From assembly GCA_902784805.1 (NCBI GenBank), contig CACZWD010000002.1:1-51275 (forward strand): a DNA stretch of 51,275 bases. Direction: 5' to 3'. This stretch comes from an uncultured Ruminococcus sp. (GTDB lineage: Bacteria; Bacillota; Clostridia; RUG12999). This document shows, piece by piece, positions 8,877 to 16,942 of this stretch. Position numbers and translations under genes: made by a program. Under the pieces are notes generated by a model. It was given only the letters and a program-made list of their open reading frames with translations, ran no database searches and was not told the origin of the DNA. How positions within the stretch are numbered: position 1 is the stretch's first letter; each line of letters starts with the position of its first letter.

Positions 8877-9722
8877 TTATTTCGATTGTTTATTATTTTT
8901 ACGAAAGGCGGAGGGTGTCGCGGCAGAATATTGTTTGAAAGTGTTTGAAAAATAGTATTCGTTTGCGTATCCAACCTTTACGGCAATTTCGTTTATCGGA
9001 AGCCTTGTTGATATAAGAAGATTTTTTGCCGCTGCTATGCGTATTTCGTTAAGCTTTTCAATTACGGTTATGCCTGTTTCTTTTTTGAAATTACGTGAAA
9101 GACTTCTGTAACTCATATTTAGTGACGAAGCAACGTCCTGAACAGTTATAACCCTGTCATAATATTCGTTAAGGTACATTATCACCTGATTCGCTATACC
9201 GTTTTCGCGTTTGGGAAGTTCACTGTCATTTTTATTTCGCATTTCGCAAAGATTTACAAGCCAGTTTATAAAAGCAAGCTGCGCTTCAATATGTGTATTG
9301 CAATCCGCGAGAATAGCAATGTTCGCGTCAAACCCGCAATAATGAGGGATTTGCAGAGTGCGGCTGAATTTTTCGTAATATATGTTTTTTTCGGAAGCGC
9401 GGCTGATTTTCCAGCGCAGACAAAACCCCGTATCAAAATCACTGTTATAATGAGTATGGCTATGAGGGAATCCGGGTGGGATAAGAAAAGAAGAATCCGC
9501 TTTGGCGCAAAATTCGGTGCCTCCTATTTTTGTGTATAGCTTGCCGGCGGAAATATAATTAAATTCAAACCAAGGATGATGATGAGTTTTTGACTCCCAT
9601 GAAGCATCGTGATTAACGGTTTTGGCGTCAAGAAGCTCTGCCTCGATGTCCTGAAAAACTATTGGCAGAGTAATAAGCGATTTGAGCTTTTGAACAAGAT
9701 TATTTATATCGGTTACAGTCAT
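8877..9722 (-). CDS. AraC family transcriptional regulator
   Basis: 281 residues. An N-terminal cupin-like sensing domain (HHHPWFEFNYISAGK, then FLIPPGFPHSH) is followed by a C-terminal pair of helix-turn-helix motifs from about residue 180 (VQDVASSLNMSYRSLSRNFK and INEIAVKVGYANEYYFSNTF). This is the layout of sugar-responsive AraC activators. The frame is open upstream to 9797, but the ATG at 9722 has GGCGGTG before it and is preferred. It lies between asnA and the divergent aspartokinase gene; the nearest sugar genes are the uronate remnant beyond it. The ligand is unknown. Confidence 0.9.
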   Translation of the reverse strand: MTVTDINNLVQKLKSLITLPIVFQDIEAELLDAKTVNHDASWESKTHHHPWFEFNYISAGKLYTKIGGTEFCAKADSSFLIPPGFPHSHTHYNSDFDTGFCLRWKISRASEKNIYYEKFSRTLQIPHYCGFDANIAILADCNTHIEAQLAFINWLVNLCEMRNKNDSELPKRENGIANQVIMYLNEYYDRVITVQDVASSLNMSYRSLSRNFKKETGITVIEKLNEIRIAAAKNLLISTRLPINEIAVKVGYANEYYFSNTFKQYSAATPSAFRKNNKQSK

Positions 9723-9755
9723 TTTTTCACCGCCAATTATAAAATCACACATAGT

Positions 9756-9784
9756 AGTATAACATAAAAATTTTAAAAAGTAAA
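9756..9784 (-). promoter_or_regulatory. Promoter of the AraC gene at 8877-9722
   Basis: On the minus strand TTTACT (9779-9784), a 17-bp spacer and TATACT (9756-9761), about 34 bases before the chosen ATG. This placement also supports the shorter start. Confidence 0.6.
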
Positions 9785-9847
9785 GCTTTTTATGCATAAT
9801 GTATTTAATTTAGACTTTGAACGGTTTAAATTACGGCAAAACTAATA

Positions 9848-9877
9848 TTGACATATCCTGGGAAATTATGGTATAAT
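9848..9877 (+). promoter_or_regulatory. Aspartokinase promoter
   Basis: TTGACA (9848-9853) and TATAAT (9872-9877) are separated by 18 bp. The leader to the ATG at 9944 is about 60 bases and includes a small GGGG/CCCC hairpin; it is too short for a lysine riboswitch. Confidence 0.8.
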
Positions 9878-9943
9878 TCTAATATATATTTATTTAGCAG
9901 GGGACATTGCCCCGTTACTCAGTAAATGAAAGGGACGGTATAT

Positions 9944-11257
9944 ATGGAATCAAAAGTTGTAAAATTCGGCGGCAGCTCGCTTGCCGACGCCGTGCAGTTT
10001 AAAAAGGTTGCGGATATAATAAGAGCGGACAATGCAAGGAAATATGTTGTTGCTTCAGCACCCGGCAAAAGAAATGATGATGATATAAAAGTAACGGATT
10101 TACTTTATAAATGCTTTGAGCTTGCTATCGCCAAGAAAAGTATTGATGATATTTTTGAAAAAATCAGAGAAAGGTATAATAGCATTATATCCGATCTTGA
10201 ACTTGATTTTTCGCTTGATGAAGAGCTTGATGCCATAAAGGCGGGTATTATTCACCGCGCAGGCCGCGATTATGTTGCAAGCAGAGGAGAGTATCTTAAC
10301 GCTATGGTTCTTGCCGCGTATCTCGGATATGATTTTATAGATGCTGAAACGTGCATTTTCTTTGATGATAACGGCAATCTCGATACCGAAAAAACAAACC
10401 GCGTACTTTCAGAGCTTTTAATTCAACATTCAAGAGCGGTTATACCCGGTTTTTACGGCTGTATGAGCAACGGAAGTATAAAAACTTTTTCAAGGGGCGG
10501 TTCTGACATAACGGGTTCAATTGTCGCAAGAGCAATAGGCGCCGATATTTACGAAAATTGGACGGACGTATCGGGTATGCTTATGGCAGACCCAAGGATT
10601 GTTGATAATCCGAAGGTTATTGATGTTATAACATACGGTGAGCTTCGGGAGCTTTCGTATATGGGCGCAAGCGTAATGCATGAGGACGCGATTTTCCCGG
10701 TTAAGGTTTCAAACATACCCATTAATATAAGAAACACAAATGCGCCCGATGACCCGGGAACAATGATTGTTCCGTCCGCTTCCGTGGGTTCCGCTAATAT
10801 AATTACGGGAATTGCGGGCAGAAAAGGTTTTTCCATTATTAATATTGAAAAAGATATGATGAACGCTGAAATAGGCTTTGGCAGGAGAGTACTTGAAGTG
10901 CTTGAAAATCATAAAGTTTGTTTTGAACATCTGCCGTCGAGCATAGATACGATGTCGGTTGTAATAAGTACAAGTGAGCTGCGCAGCACAAAATATGAAA
11001 TGGTTGCCGAAATTGCCAAGGTTGTAAACGCGGACAGAGTAACCGTTGAGGACGGTATAGCGCTTATTGCTGTTGTCGGAAGAAGTATGGAACGCGCGAA
11101 AGGTACAGCGGGCAGAATTTTTGCGGCGATAGCAAAGCAGGATATAAATATTAAAATGATTGACCAGGGGTCAAGCGAGCGTAATATTATTATCGGTATT
11201 GAAGAAAACGATTATAAAACGGCGATAAGAGCAATATATAGTGAGTTTGTAAAATAA
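9944..11257 (+). CDS. Aspartate kinase
   Basis: 437 residues. It phosphorylates aspartate, the first step to lysine, threonine, methionine and diaminopimelate. KFGGSS at 7-12 is the kinase signature; SRGGSDITGS and GMLMADPRIV are further nucleotide- and aspartate-binding segments. Two ACT domains follow (about 290-350 and 360-430), implying feedback control by an amino acid. The arrangement is closest to the monofunctional YclM/LysC type. The frame opens at 9926, but the ATG at 9944 has AAGGGACGG upstream and begins right at the family N-terminus. It is monocistronic between its promoter and the terminator at 11269-11300. Confidence 0.94.
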   Translation: MESKVVKFGGSSLADAVQFKKVADIIRADNARKYVVASAPGKRNDDDIKVTDLLYKCFELAIAKKSIDDIFEKIRERYNSIISDLELDFSLDEELDAIKAGIIHRAGRDYVASRGEYLNAMVLAAYLGYDFIDAETCIFFDDNGNLDTEKTNRVLSELLIQHSRAVIPGFYGCMSNGSIKTFSRGGSDITGSIVARAIGADIYENWTDVSGMLMADPRIVDNPKVIDVITYGELRELSYMGASVMHEDAIFPVKVSNIPINIRNTNAPDDPGTMIVPSASVGSANIITGIAGRKGFSIINIEKDMMNAEIGFGRRVLEVLENHKVCFEHLPSSIDTMSVVISTSELRSTKYEMVAEIAKVVNADRVTVEDGIALIAVVGRSMERAKGTAGRIFAAIAKQDINIKMIDQGSSERNIIIGIEENDYKTAIRAIYSEFVK

Positions 11258-11268
11258 GGTTATGTTAA

Positions 11269-11300
11269 AAAGGCACTTTGCATTTTCACAAAGTGCCTTT
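11269..11300. terminator. Bidirectional terminator, aspartokinase / uronate operon
   Basis: A perfect 12-bp stem AAAGGCACTTTG/CAAAGTGCCTTT with an 8-base loop. T-rich flanks on both strands let it end the aspartokinase transcript and the converging operon that finishes at 11316. Confidence 0.9.
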
Positions 11301-11315
11301 AACTTTTACGATGTT

Positions 11316-12099
11316 TTACGGCTGTTTGCCGAGATAAGAAATTCCGTCGTCAACAAAAAGAATATGTTCGTATACAGCGTTTGAAGCGTCGCTTGCAAGG
11401 AAAACAGCGAGACCGATAAGCTCATCAGCTTCAAGCCATCTGCTGGCAGGCGTTTTTGCGCAGATAAATCTGTCAAACGGGTGTTTTGAGCCGTCAGGCT
11501 GAATTTCACGAAACGGCGCGGTCTGCGTCGTTGGCAATGTAGCAGGGACCTATTCCGTTGCACTGAATGTTAAAACCGTCGTATTCGGAGCAAATATTTC
11601 TTGTTAGCATTTTAAGTTTGCCTTTTGCAGCAGCGTAAGCCGAAACGGTTTCTCTGCCAAGCTCGCTTATCATAGAACACATATTAATAATTATTCCGTA
11701 ACCTTTTTAATCATTGACGTAATAACCGCTTTTGACACGATAAAAGGAGCGTTAAGGTCAACATCAATAACCTGTCTAAATTCTGCGGCGCTCATTTCAC
11801 ACATAGTAACTCTCTTGATTATGCCGGCGTTATTTACAAGTATATCTATAACGCCGACTTCCGTTTAATTTTCGCTATCATTTCGTTTGCCGCGTTTTCA
11901 TCGGTAACATCGCAGACATAGACGTGAGCCTCAATGCCTTTCTCTTTGTACGCGGAAAGCCCCTTTTCGACAAACTCTGCTTTAATATCATAAAATACGA
12001 TTGTAGCATCTGCCTTTACCATACATTTTGCAATGGCGAAACCGATATTCCGTAAAACACGCCTGTAATAAACGCAATTTTACCGTTTTATTTAAACAT
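11316..12099 (-). pseudogene. Short-chain dehydrogenase remnant (KduD / gluconate 5-dehydrogenase type)
   Basis: The minus strand encodes pieces of one SDR in order but in changing frames: GKIAFITG, GIEAHVYVCDVTDENAA, DILVNNAGIIKR, the catalytic-type SAYAAAKGKLK, NIQCNGIGP, then AVFLASDASNAVYEHILFVD and the C-terminus YLGKQP. A stop follows the third codon (ATG TTT AAA TAA). At least four single-base shifts are visible: in the GIGF nucleotide-binding loop, before VIDILV, after MIKK, and after YIA. The family includes 2-deoxy-D-gluconate 3-dehydrogenases of pectin breakdown and gluconate 5-dehydrogenases. No functional protein can be made. It lies last in the operon with the KduI remnant. Confidence 0.9.
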
Positions 12100-12121
12100 T
12101 TTTGTAATACTTTTTTTGTTG

Positions 12122-12748
12122 TTATAATTTTTTAAAGTATTTAATCCATTCACGTTTAAGAAGTTCATGACCGGCTTCGGCGGGATGAACGCCATCTTTA
12201 AGCCAATGTGAGTTTGGAGCAAGCTTTGCGGCATCATCAAATTTATCCTGCAAAGGAATAAAGGGAAGCCCATATTTTTCCGCAATAGCCTTTGCTTTTT
12301 CAGCGCGTTTTAAGACTTCTTTTTTAAACTCGTCAAAGTAGGTTTCGTTGCCTACTCCCTCAAGAGTAAACGGCTCCATAATCATAATTTTAAGGTCGGG
12401 GAGCGCCTCCTTTACTTCTTCAATCAGCATGGAATAAATTTTAAAGTATTTTTCCGCGTCAACGCCGTTGGGCTTATTTTCAAAATCAAACTCGTGCCAG
12501 ACATCGTTTACACCTATAAGCACGCTCATAACATCGGGCTTCAGATTTATAATATCTGCTTTAAGTCTTGCGTAAAGGTCGACCACCCTGTTGCCGCTTA
12601 TGCCGCGGTTAAAAAATTCATATCTTCCCGGTTCCTCAAAACCGAGACAGCTTTTTATAAGGCTTGGGTAGCCCTGTCCGAGATAATCGTTATTATCCCT
12701 TGCGCGTCCCGCGTCAGTTATGGAATCTCCCTGAAATAATATTCTCAT
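12122..12748 (-). CDS. SGNH/GDSL hydrolase (putative esterase)
   Basis: 208 residues and intact. Block I is FQGDSITDAG with the nucleophile S9; block II is NRGISGNRV; block III is IGVNDVWHE; block V is DGVHPAEAGHELL with the Asp-His pair. These four blocks define SGNH esterases, which often remove acetyl groups from sugars or polysaccharides. There is no signal peptide, so it probably acts on intracellular sugar oligomers or esters. Its place between the KduI and SDR remnants suggests it once helped deacetylate pectin-derived products. It starts at ATG 12748 with GGAG nearby, 13 bases from the KduI remnant stop. Confidence 0.9.
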   Translation of the reverse strand: MRILFQGDSITDAGRARDNNDYLGQGYPSLIKSCLGFEEPGRYEFFNRGISGNRVVDLYARLKADIINLKPDVMSVLIGVNDVWHEFDFENKPNGVDAEKYFKIYSMLIEEVKEALPDLKIMIMEPFTLEGVGNETYFDEFKKEVLKRAEKAKAIAEKYGLPFIPLQDKFDDAAKLAPNSHWLKDGVHPAEAGHELLKREWIKYFKKL

Positions 12749-12761
12749 TTTTTTAGCTCCT

Positions 12762-13560
12762 TTATCTTAAATCTTTTGTTTCAATATGGTCCATATCGTC
12801 AAATTCCTGGTTTTCGCCGCACATTGCCCAGATGAAGGAGTAATTTTTTGTGCCTACGCCGGAATGAATTGACCAGCTTGGTGAAATTACCGCTTCTTCG
12901 TTGTGCATAATAATGTGTCTTGTCTCTAGCGGCTCGCTCAGCATATGGAACATGGCGTCGTTTTCGCCCATATCAAGGCACAGATACACTTCCGTACGCC
13001 TGTCAAGAGTGTGAGAAGGCATTGAATTTCAGTTTGAGCCAGGTTCAAGCTGTGTAAGTCCCATGGCGAGCTGGCAGGATTGTATGACTTTAGGGTGAAT
13101 ATACTGATTAATAACATGCTTATTGCAATCCTCAATACTGCCGCAGGGGATTTTTTTAGCCTTTGTAATATCAATTTTAACAATCGGATATGTTTTGTGA
13201 GCAGGGAAGGACGAAACATAAAATTTTGGCGGATTTTCGGTATCAACGCATTTAAAAACGATTTCTTTGTTTCCCATGCCTATGTATATACCGTCTCTGG
13301 GGGTTCGTTTCGTATTCCGTGCCGCCAACATTGATTTATACCTTTGCCGCCGATGTTTATACAGCCCATTTCGCGTCTTTCAAAAAAATACTCGCTTGCA
13401 AGCTCTTTGCCGCATTCAAGCTTCAGGGCAAGATATTCCGTATCGGTTTTATGTATGATTATTTTATCGCCTTTATGATATTCACATTTAAAAATTGTAT
13501 CAATTTTTTCGCCGTGAGCCGTAAAAAGCTTGTTTTCCCGTTTATAATTTTTAAGTCAAT
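12762..13560 (-). pseudogene. KduI-type uronate isomerase remnant (5-keto-4-deoxyuronate isomerase)
   Basis: In order on the minus strand: LECGKELASEYFFERREMG, NIGGKG, then after frame changes [84 protein letters not shown] and [12 protein letters not shown]. These are KduI segments, including the metal-site HTxDRRxE and the strongly conserved PSWSIHSG. Lesions: a small insertion and an extra C around 13310-13350 shift the frame, and an in-frame TGA at 13029-13031 replaces the family tryptophan. The 5' boundary is uncertain. KduI converts 5-keto-4-deoxyuronate in pectin and glycosaminoglycan breakdown, so this function appears lost. Confidence 0.88.
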
Positions 13561-13579
13561 AATTTTAATTCGCTTCCCG

Positions 13580-14407
13580 CTATTTGATTTTTATTGTATT
13601 TCCCGCTTTTATACATACAACCTCGCCGCTTTGTTCAAACCAAAGGTCGGTATCGGTAGGATTATACACCGTGCAGCAGTCGGCGCTTGTGATTAGCTTT
13701 TCATACGCTTTTATGTAATCATAAATTTCAATATTTGTGGCATACCATATGTCATCTCTGCCGCCCATATACTCCGCGAATTCCTCAATTATATTCCAAT
13801 TGTTACGGTCGTCAAATTCATAGCTGTGTCCCCAAAGGTAAAACATTTTGCATCTGCCGTGACGGTCGGAAGTGATAAAATCCTCCGCAAGCTCTTTTAA
13901 ACGCGGATTGTTGTGGTGACAGGTAGGATTTAAGGTCAGCCATCTTTTCGGAAAGCCGAACGCTTCGGTTGAAAACGTTGTTCTCGAATATACTATTCCG
14001 CAGATTTCAAGCACGGGAAGAAGCTCCTCGTTCCACGTTCCGAAGGGATACGCCATTCCCCTTACAATTCCGCCAAACTCGCGCTCAATGTTAATTCGGT
14101 CGTTTAAAATCTCATTTAGAATTTCACCGCGAGGCAGTCTATCAAGCCATTTGTGAGTAAGGGCGTGAACGGCAACCTCCTGTCCACTGCCCGTATAGAC
14201 TTTTTTTGCCTCGGAAAGCTTCATTCTTCTGCTTTTGCCTGCTTCACGTACACCGTCTTCCGGCAGTAACAGCCCGGTATTTATGTTGAACGTGCCTTTA
14301 AGACCGGTTTTATTCATAATTTCAATAAGCCGTTCATCCTGAAAAACTCCGTCATCATAGCTTAAGGTGAGCACCTTTGTTTTTCCGTCCTTCAAACGCA
14401 TATACAT
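13580..14407 (-). CDS. Polysaccharide deacetylase family protein
   Basis: 275 residues of NodB-homology type. LSYDDG gives the paired aspartates of motif 1; AVHALTH is the metal-binding HxxxH motif; GMAYPFGTWN is motif 3; FYLWGHSYEF is near the end of the barrel. There is no signal peptide, unusual for wall peptidoglycan deacetylases, so it may act inside the cell or on a small sugar. TTG and ATG starts upstream are possible, but the ATG at 14407 has GGAG eight bases before it. It is the first gene of the operon that contains the two uronate remnants, with its own promoter 35 bases upstream. Confidence 0.9.
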   Translation of the reverse strand: MYMRLKDGKTKVLTLSYDDGVFQDERLIEIMNKTGLKGTFNINTGLLLPEDGVREAGKSRRMKLSEAKKVYTGSGQEVAVHALTHKWLDRLPRGEILNEILNDRINIEREFGGIVRGMAYPFGTWNEELLPVLEICGIVYSRTTFSTEAFGFPKRWLTLNPTCHHNNPRLKELAEDFITSDRHGRCKMFYLWGHSYEFDDRNNWNIIEEFAEYMGGRDDIWYATNIEIYDYIKAYEKLITSADCCTVYNPTDTDLWFEQSGEVVCIKAGNTIKIK

Positions 14408-14442
14408 AAGTAACATCTCCAAACAAAAATTATATCCATTTT

Positions 14443-14471
14443 ATTGTATCACTAAAATATGGAAAAGTCAA
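14443..14471 (-). promoter_or_regulatory. Promoter of the deacetylase / uronate operon
   Basis: On the minus strand TTGACT (14466-14471), a 17-bp spacer and TACAAT (14443-14448). The promoter is still in good order although two genes downstream are destroyed. Confidence 0.7.
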
Positions 14472-14518
14472 GAAAAATAAGTTGTTAAAAAAATAACTAT
14501 TTTTTTGCGTTTTTATAC

Positions 14519-14547
14519 TTGTAAATTCGGATTTAATGTGATATAAT
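14519..14547 (+). promoter_or_regulatory. Promoter of the penicillin-binding protein gene
   Basis: TTGTAA (14519-14524), a 17-bp spacer and TATAAT (14542-14547). The leader of about 95 bases contains a small GCCTTA/TAAGGC hairpin (14573-14595). Confidence 0.65.
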
Positions 14548-14643
14548 TAAGGTATGATAAACTTTTTACAGTGCCTTATGTGTTCACAGTAAGGCGTTAC
14601 GGAGAATTAATAATTTTGTGGGCGGAAAGGCAATGAGCATTTT

Positions 14644-16869
14644 ATGGCGGCAAGACGTTCCGTAAAAAAGAAAAAGCAAAAAGGCGCGAGAAGTGTTTTT
14701 CGCCTCCTTGGAGCAATATTTTTGATAGCCGGTGTAGTAATCAGCTTTATCGGTGCCGGTATAATATCTTCATGTCTTGTTGAGGCATTTGATTTTTCAC
14801 CCGATGATTATCAGATTGCGAGAACATCAACGATTTTTTATACCGATGTTTCGGGGAAAAGTAATATTTACGAAAACGTAAACAGTCCCTCGAATTTAAG
14901 ATGGATTACTTACGACAAAATTCCCGATAAAATGAAAAAAGCCGCGGTCGCGATTGAGGACGAACGTTTTTATCAGCATCACGGGGTTGATATAAAACGT
15001 ACATTCGGAGCGCTTTTGGGTTATATTACAGGTAATGATTCGTACGGCGGAAGTACGATAACGCAGCAGGTTGTCAAAAACATAACAAAAGATGATAAAC
15101 ATGACGCCACACGAAAAATCAGAGAGATTTTCAGAGCACTCAAATTTGAATCGGAATATTCAAAAGATGAAATTCTTGAATTTTACTTAAATATTGCGTA
15201 TTTCGGTTACGGCAACGGCGTGCAGGCGGCGTCTCACGCTTATTTCGGTAAGGATGTAGCGGAGCTTAACCTTGCGGAATGTGCGTCAATTGTGGGCATT
15301 ACCAAATATCCTTCAAGGTACAGTCCGCTTTTAAATCCAGAAAAAAATAAAGAGCGTCAGGAAATCGTTTTGCGTAAAATGTTTGAGCTTGATATGATTT
15401 CTAAAGAAGAATATGATGAAGCGGTGAATTACGAGCTTAAAATTATAGGTGACACATATTCGGAGGACGATGACCCGAAACAGTCATATTTTACCGAGCT
15501 TGTAATAAAAGAGGTTATTGATGACCTTGTCGAAGGAGGAAAATATTCGGAGGCGGTCGCGAAAAGTCTTGTTTATAATGGCGGTCTTTCAATATATGCA
15601 ACGGTTGACCCTGAAATTCAGACTGTTATGGAGAATATTCTTGAAGACCGTCGTAACTATACAAGCGACAGCAGTTTGCAGGCTGCAATGGTTGTTATGG
15701 ACCCATATACGGGACAGGTTAAGGGCGTTGTCGGCGGCGCAGGCGAAAAGCCCGGCGACCTTGTACTTAATCGTGCGGTTGACACCTTCCGTCAGCCGGG
15801 TTCAACCATAAAACCGCTTGCAGTATATGGTCCTGCCATGGAAAAAGGTCTGTTGTTCGGTCCCGGTTCAAGGCTCGTTGACCAGCCTATTGATATAAAC
15901 GGGTATAAACCGCATAACTGGTACAAGGGCTATAAAGGTCTTGTAACACTCAGAAACGCTGTGGTATGGTCTATGAATACCCCTTCCGTTCAGACTGTCG
16001 ATAAAATGGGTGTTGATGTGAGCCGCTCGTATCTTGAAAATAAATATCATATTTCCTCTGTTACGGAAAGTGACGGTCTTGCCGGTGTAGCACTCGGAGG
16101 ACTTTCAAAAGGCGTAAACGTTCTTGAATGGACGGCGGCATACGCGACTTTTCCGAATGACGGTGAGTGGATAAGTCCCGCGAGCTACACGAAGGTTCTC
16201 GACCATGCGGGAAATGTAATTATTGAAAAGAAGCAAAAAAAGGAAAAGGTTTTTTCCGAACAGACAAATTACTTAATGACAGATATTTTGCAGTCAACAG
16301 CTAAAAGCTCACTTATAGGCGGAGCGATTCGCGGTATGAGCTGCGCCGGCAAAACCGGAACGACAAACAGTAATGTTGATAAATGGTATATGGGATTTAC
16401 ACCTTATTATGTCGGCGGGGTTTGGGTAGGTCATGATAATTCAAAGCCTATGAGCGAGGGAGCAACCTCAAACACTCCGCAAAGAATCTGGAAAAGCGTA
16501 ATGAGTGAAATTCATAAAGACCTTGATGATATAGGCTTTCCTTCAGCGCCGAAGGGCGTAAAAAAAGTGGCGCTTTGCGCCGCAACCGGAAAGCTCGCTT
16601 CGTCAAGATGCGCTGTCACCTATGATATTGCAAATACAAATACAATAAAGTATTGTGACGGAAAGCATCCGAGCGTTTATCACCCGCCTGTGGAAAAGAA
16701 AGAGGAAGAAAAGAAAGAAGAAAACTCTGAAGAAAATTCCGAGGAAAATTCCCAAGAAAGCGGTTCGGAAAGCGTTAGCGCAGAAAGTTCGGAAGGCGGA
16801 GAGACCGGCGGTACAGAGCAGAATACCGAGGTTGTACAATCCGTTATTGCACAGGAAAACGCAGAATAA
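14644..16869 (+). CDS. Penicillin-binding protein 1A (bifunctional peptidoglycan synthase)
   Basis: 741 residues, class A PBP. A basic N-terminus and one membrane helix (about 20-43) anchor it with the rest outside. The GT51 glycosyltransferase domain carries the catalytic E105 in EDERFYQHHG, plus GGSTITQQ (135-142) and RALKFE. The transpeptidase domain has the SxxK serine S387 in GSTIK, SMN at 443-445 and KTG at 570-572. The last 60 or so residues are a low-complexity Glu/Ser/Asn tail (ENSEENSEEN), typically disordered. AAAGG lies about 13 bases before the ATG. It is monocistronic and ends at a terminator shared with the pyrophosphatase gene. Confidence 0.96.
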   Translation: MAARRSVKKKKQKGARSVFRLLGAIFLIAGVVISFIGAGIISSCLVEAFDFSPDDYQIARTSTIFYTDVSGKSNIYENVNSPSNLRWITYDKIPDKMKKAAVAIEDERFYQHHGVDIKRTFGALLGYITGNDSYGGSTITQQVVKNITKDDKHDATRKIREIFRALKFESEYSKDEILEFYLNIAYFGYGNGVQAASHAYFGKDVAELNLAECASIVGITKYPSRYSPLLNPEKNKERQEIVLRKMFELDMISKEEYDEAVNYELKIIGDTYSEDDDPKQSYFTELVIKEVIDDLVEGGKYSEAVAKSLVYNGGLSIYATVDPEIQTVMENILEDRRNYTSDSSLQAAMVVMDPYTGQVKGVVGGAGEKPGDLVLNRAVDTFRQPGSTIKPLAVYGPAMEKGLLFGPGSRLVDQPIDINGYKPHNWYKGYKGLVTLRNAVVWSMNTPSVQTVDKMGVDVSRSYLENKYHISSVTESDGLAGVALGGLSKGVNVLEWTAAYATFPNDGEWISPASYTKVLDHAGNVIIEKKQKKEKVFSEQTNYLMTDILQSTAKSSLIGGAIRGMSCAGKTGTTNSNVDKWYMGFTPYYVGGVWVGHDNSKPMSEGATSNTPQRIWKSVMSEIHKDLDDIGFPSAPKGVKKVALCAATGKLASSRCAVTYDIANTNTIKYCDGKHPSVYHPPVEKKEEEKKEENSEENSEENSQESGSESVSAESSEGGETGGTEQNTEVVQSVIAQENAE

Positions 16870-16890
16870 TCCGAGAAACAATAATAAAAG

Positions 16891-16921
16891 CGGCTGACTT
16901 CACAATTTAAGAAGTCAGCCG
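16891..16921. terminator. Bidirectional terminator, PBP1A / pyrophosphatase
   Basis: CGGCTGACTTC (16891-16901) pairs perfectly with GAAGTCAGCCG (16911-16921), with AAAA before and TTT after the stem. It lies between two converging genes. Confidence 0.9.
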
Positions 16922-16942
16922 TTTGTGTATTTTTATTAAGTA

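Noticed and set aside
9878..9943. Lysine riboswitch ahead of aspartokinase
   Set aside because: The leader is about 60 bases, far shorter than the lysine riboswitch, and shows only a small hairpin.
13020..13040. TGA in the KduI remnant as selenocysteine or recoded tryptophan
   Set aside because: The same gene has frameshifts, no selenocysteine-type hairpin was recognised after it, and TGA is used as a normal stop in neighbouring genes.
13080..13696. Plus-strand frames of 60-125 codons opposite the KduI remnant
   Set aside because: They are antisense shadows; the minus strand shows clear KduI segments over the same stretch.
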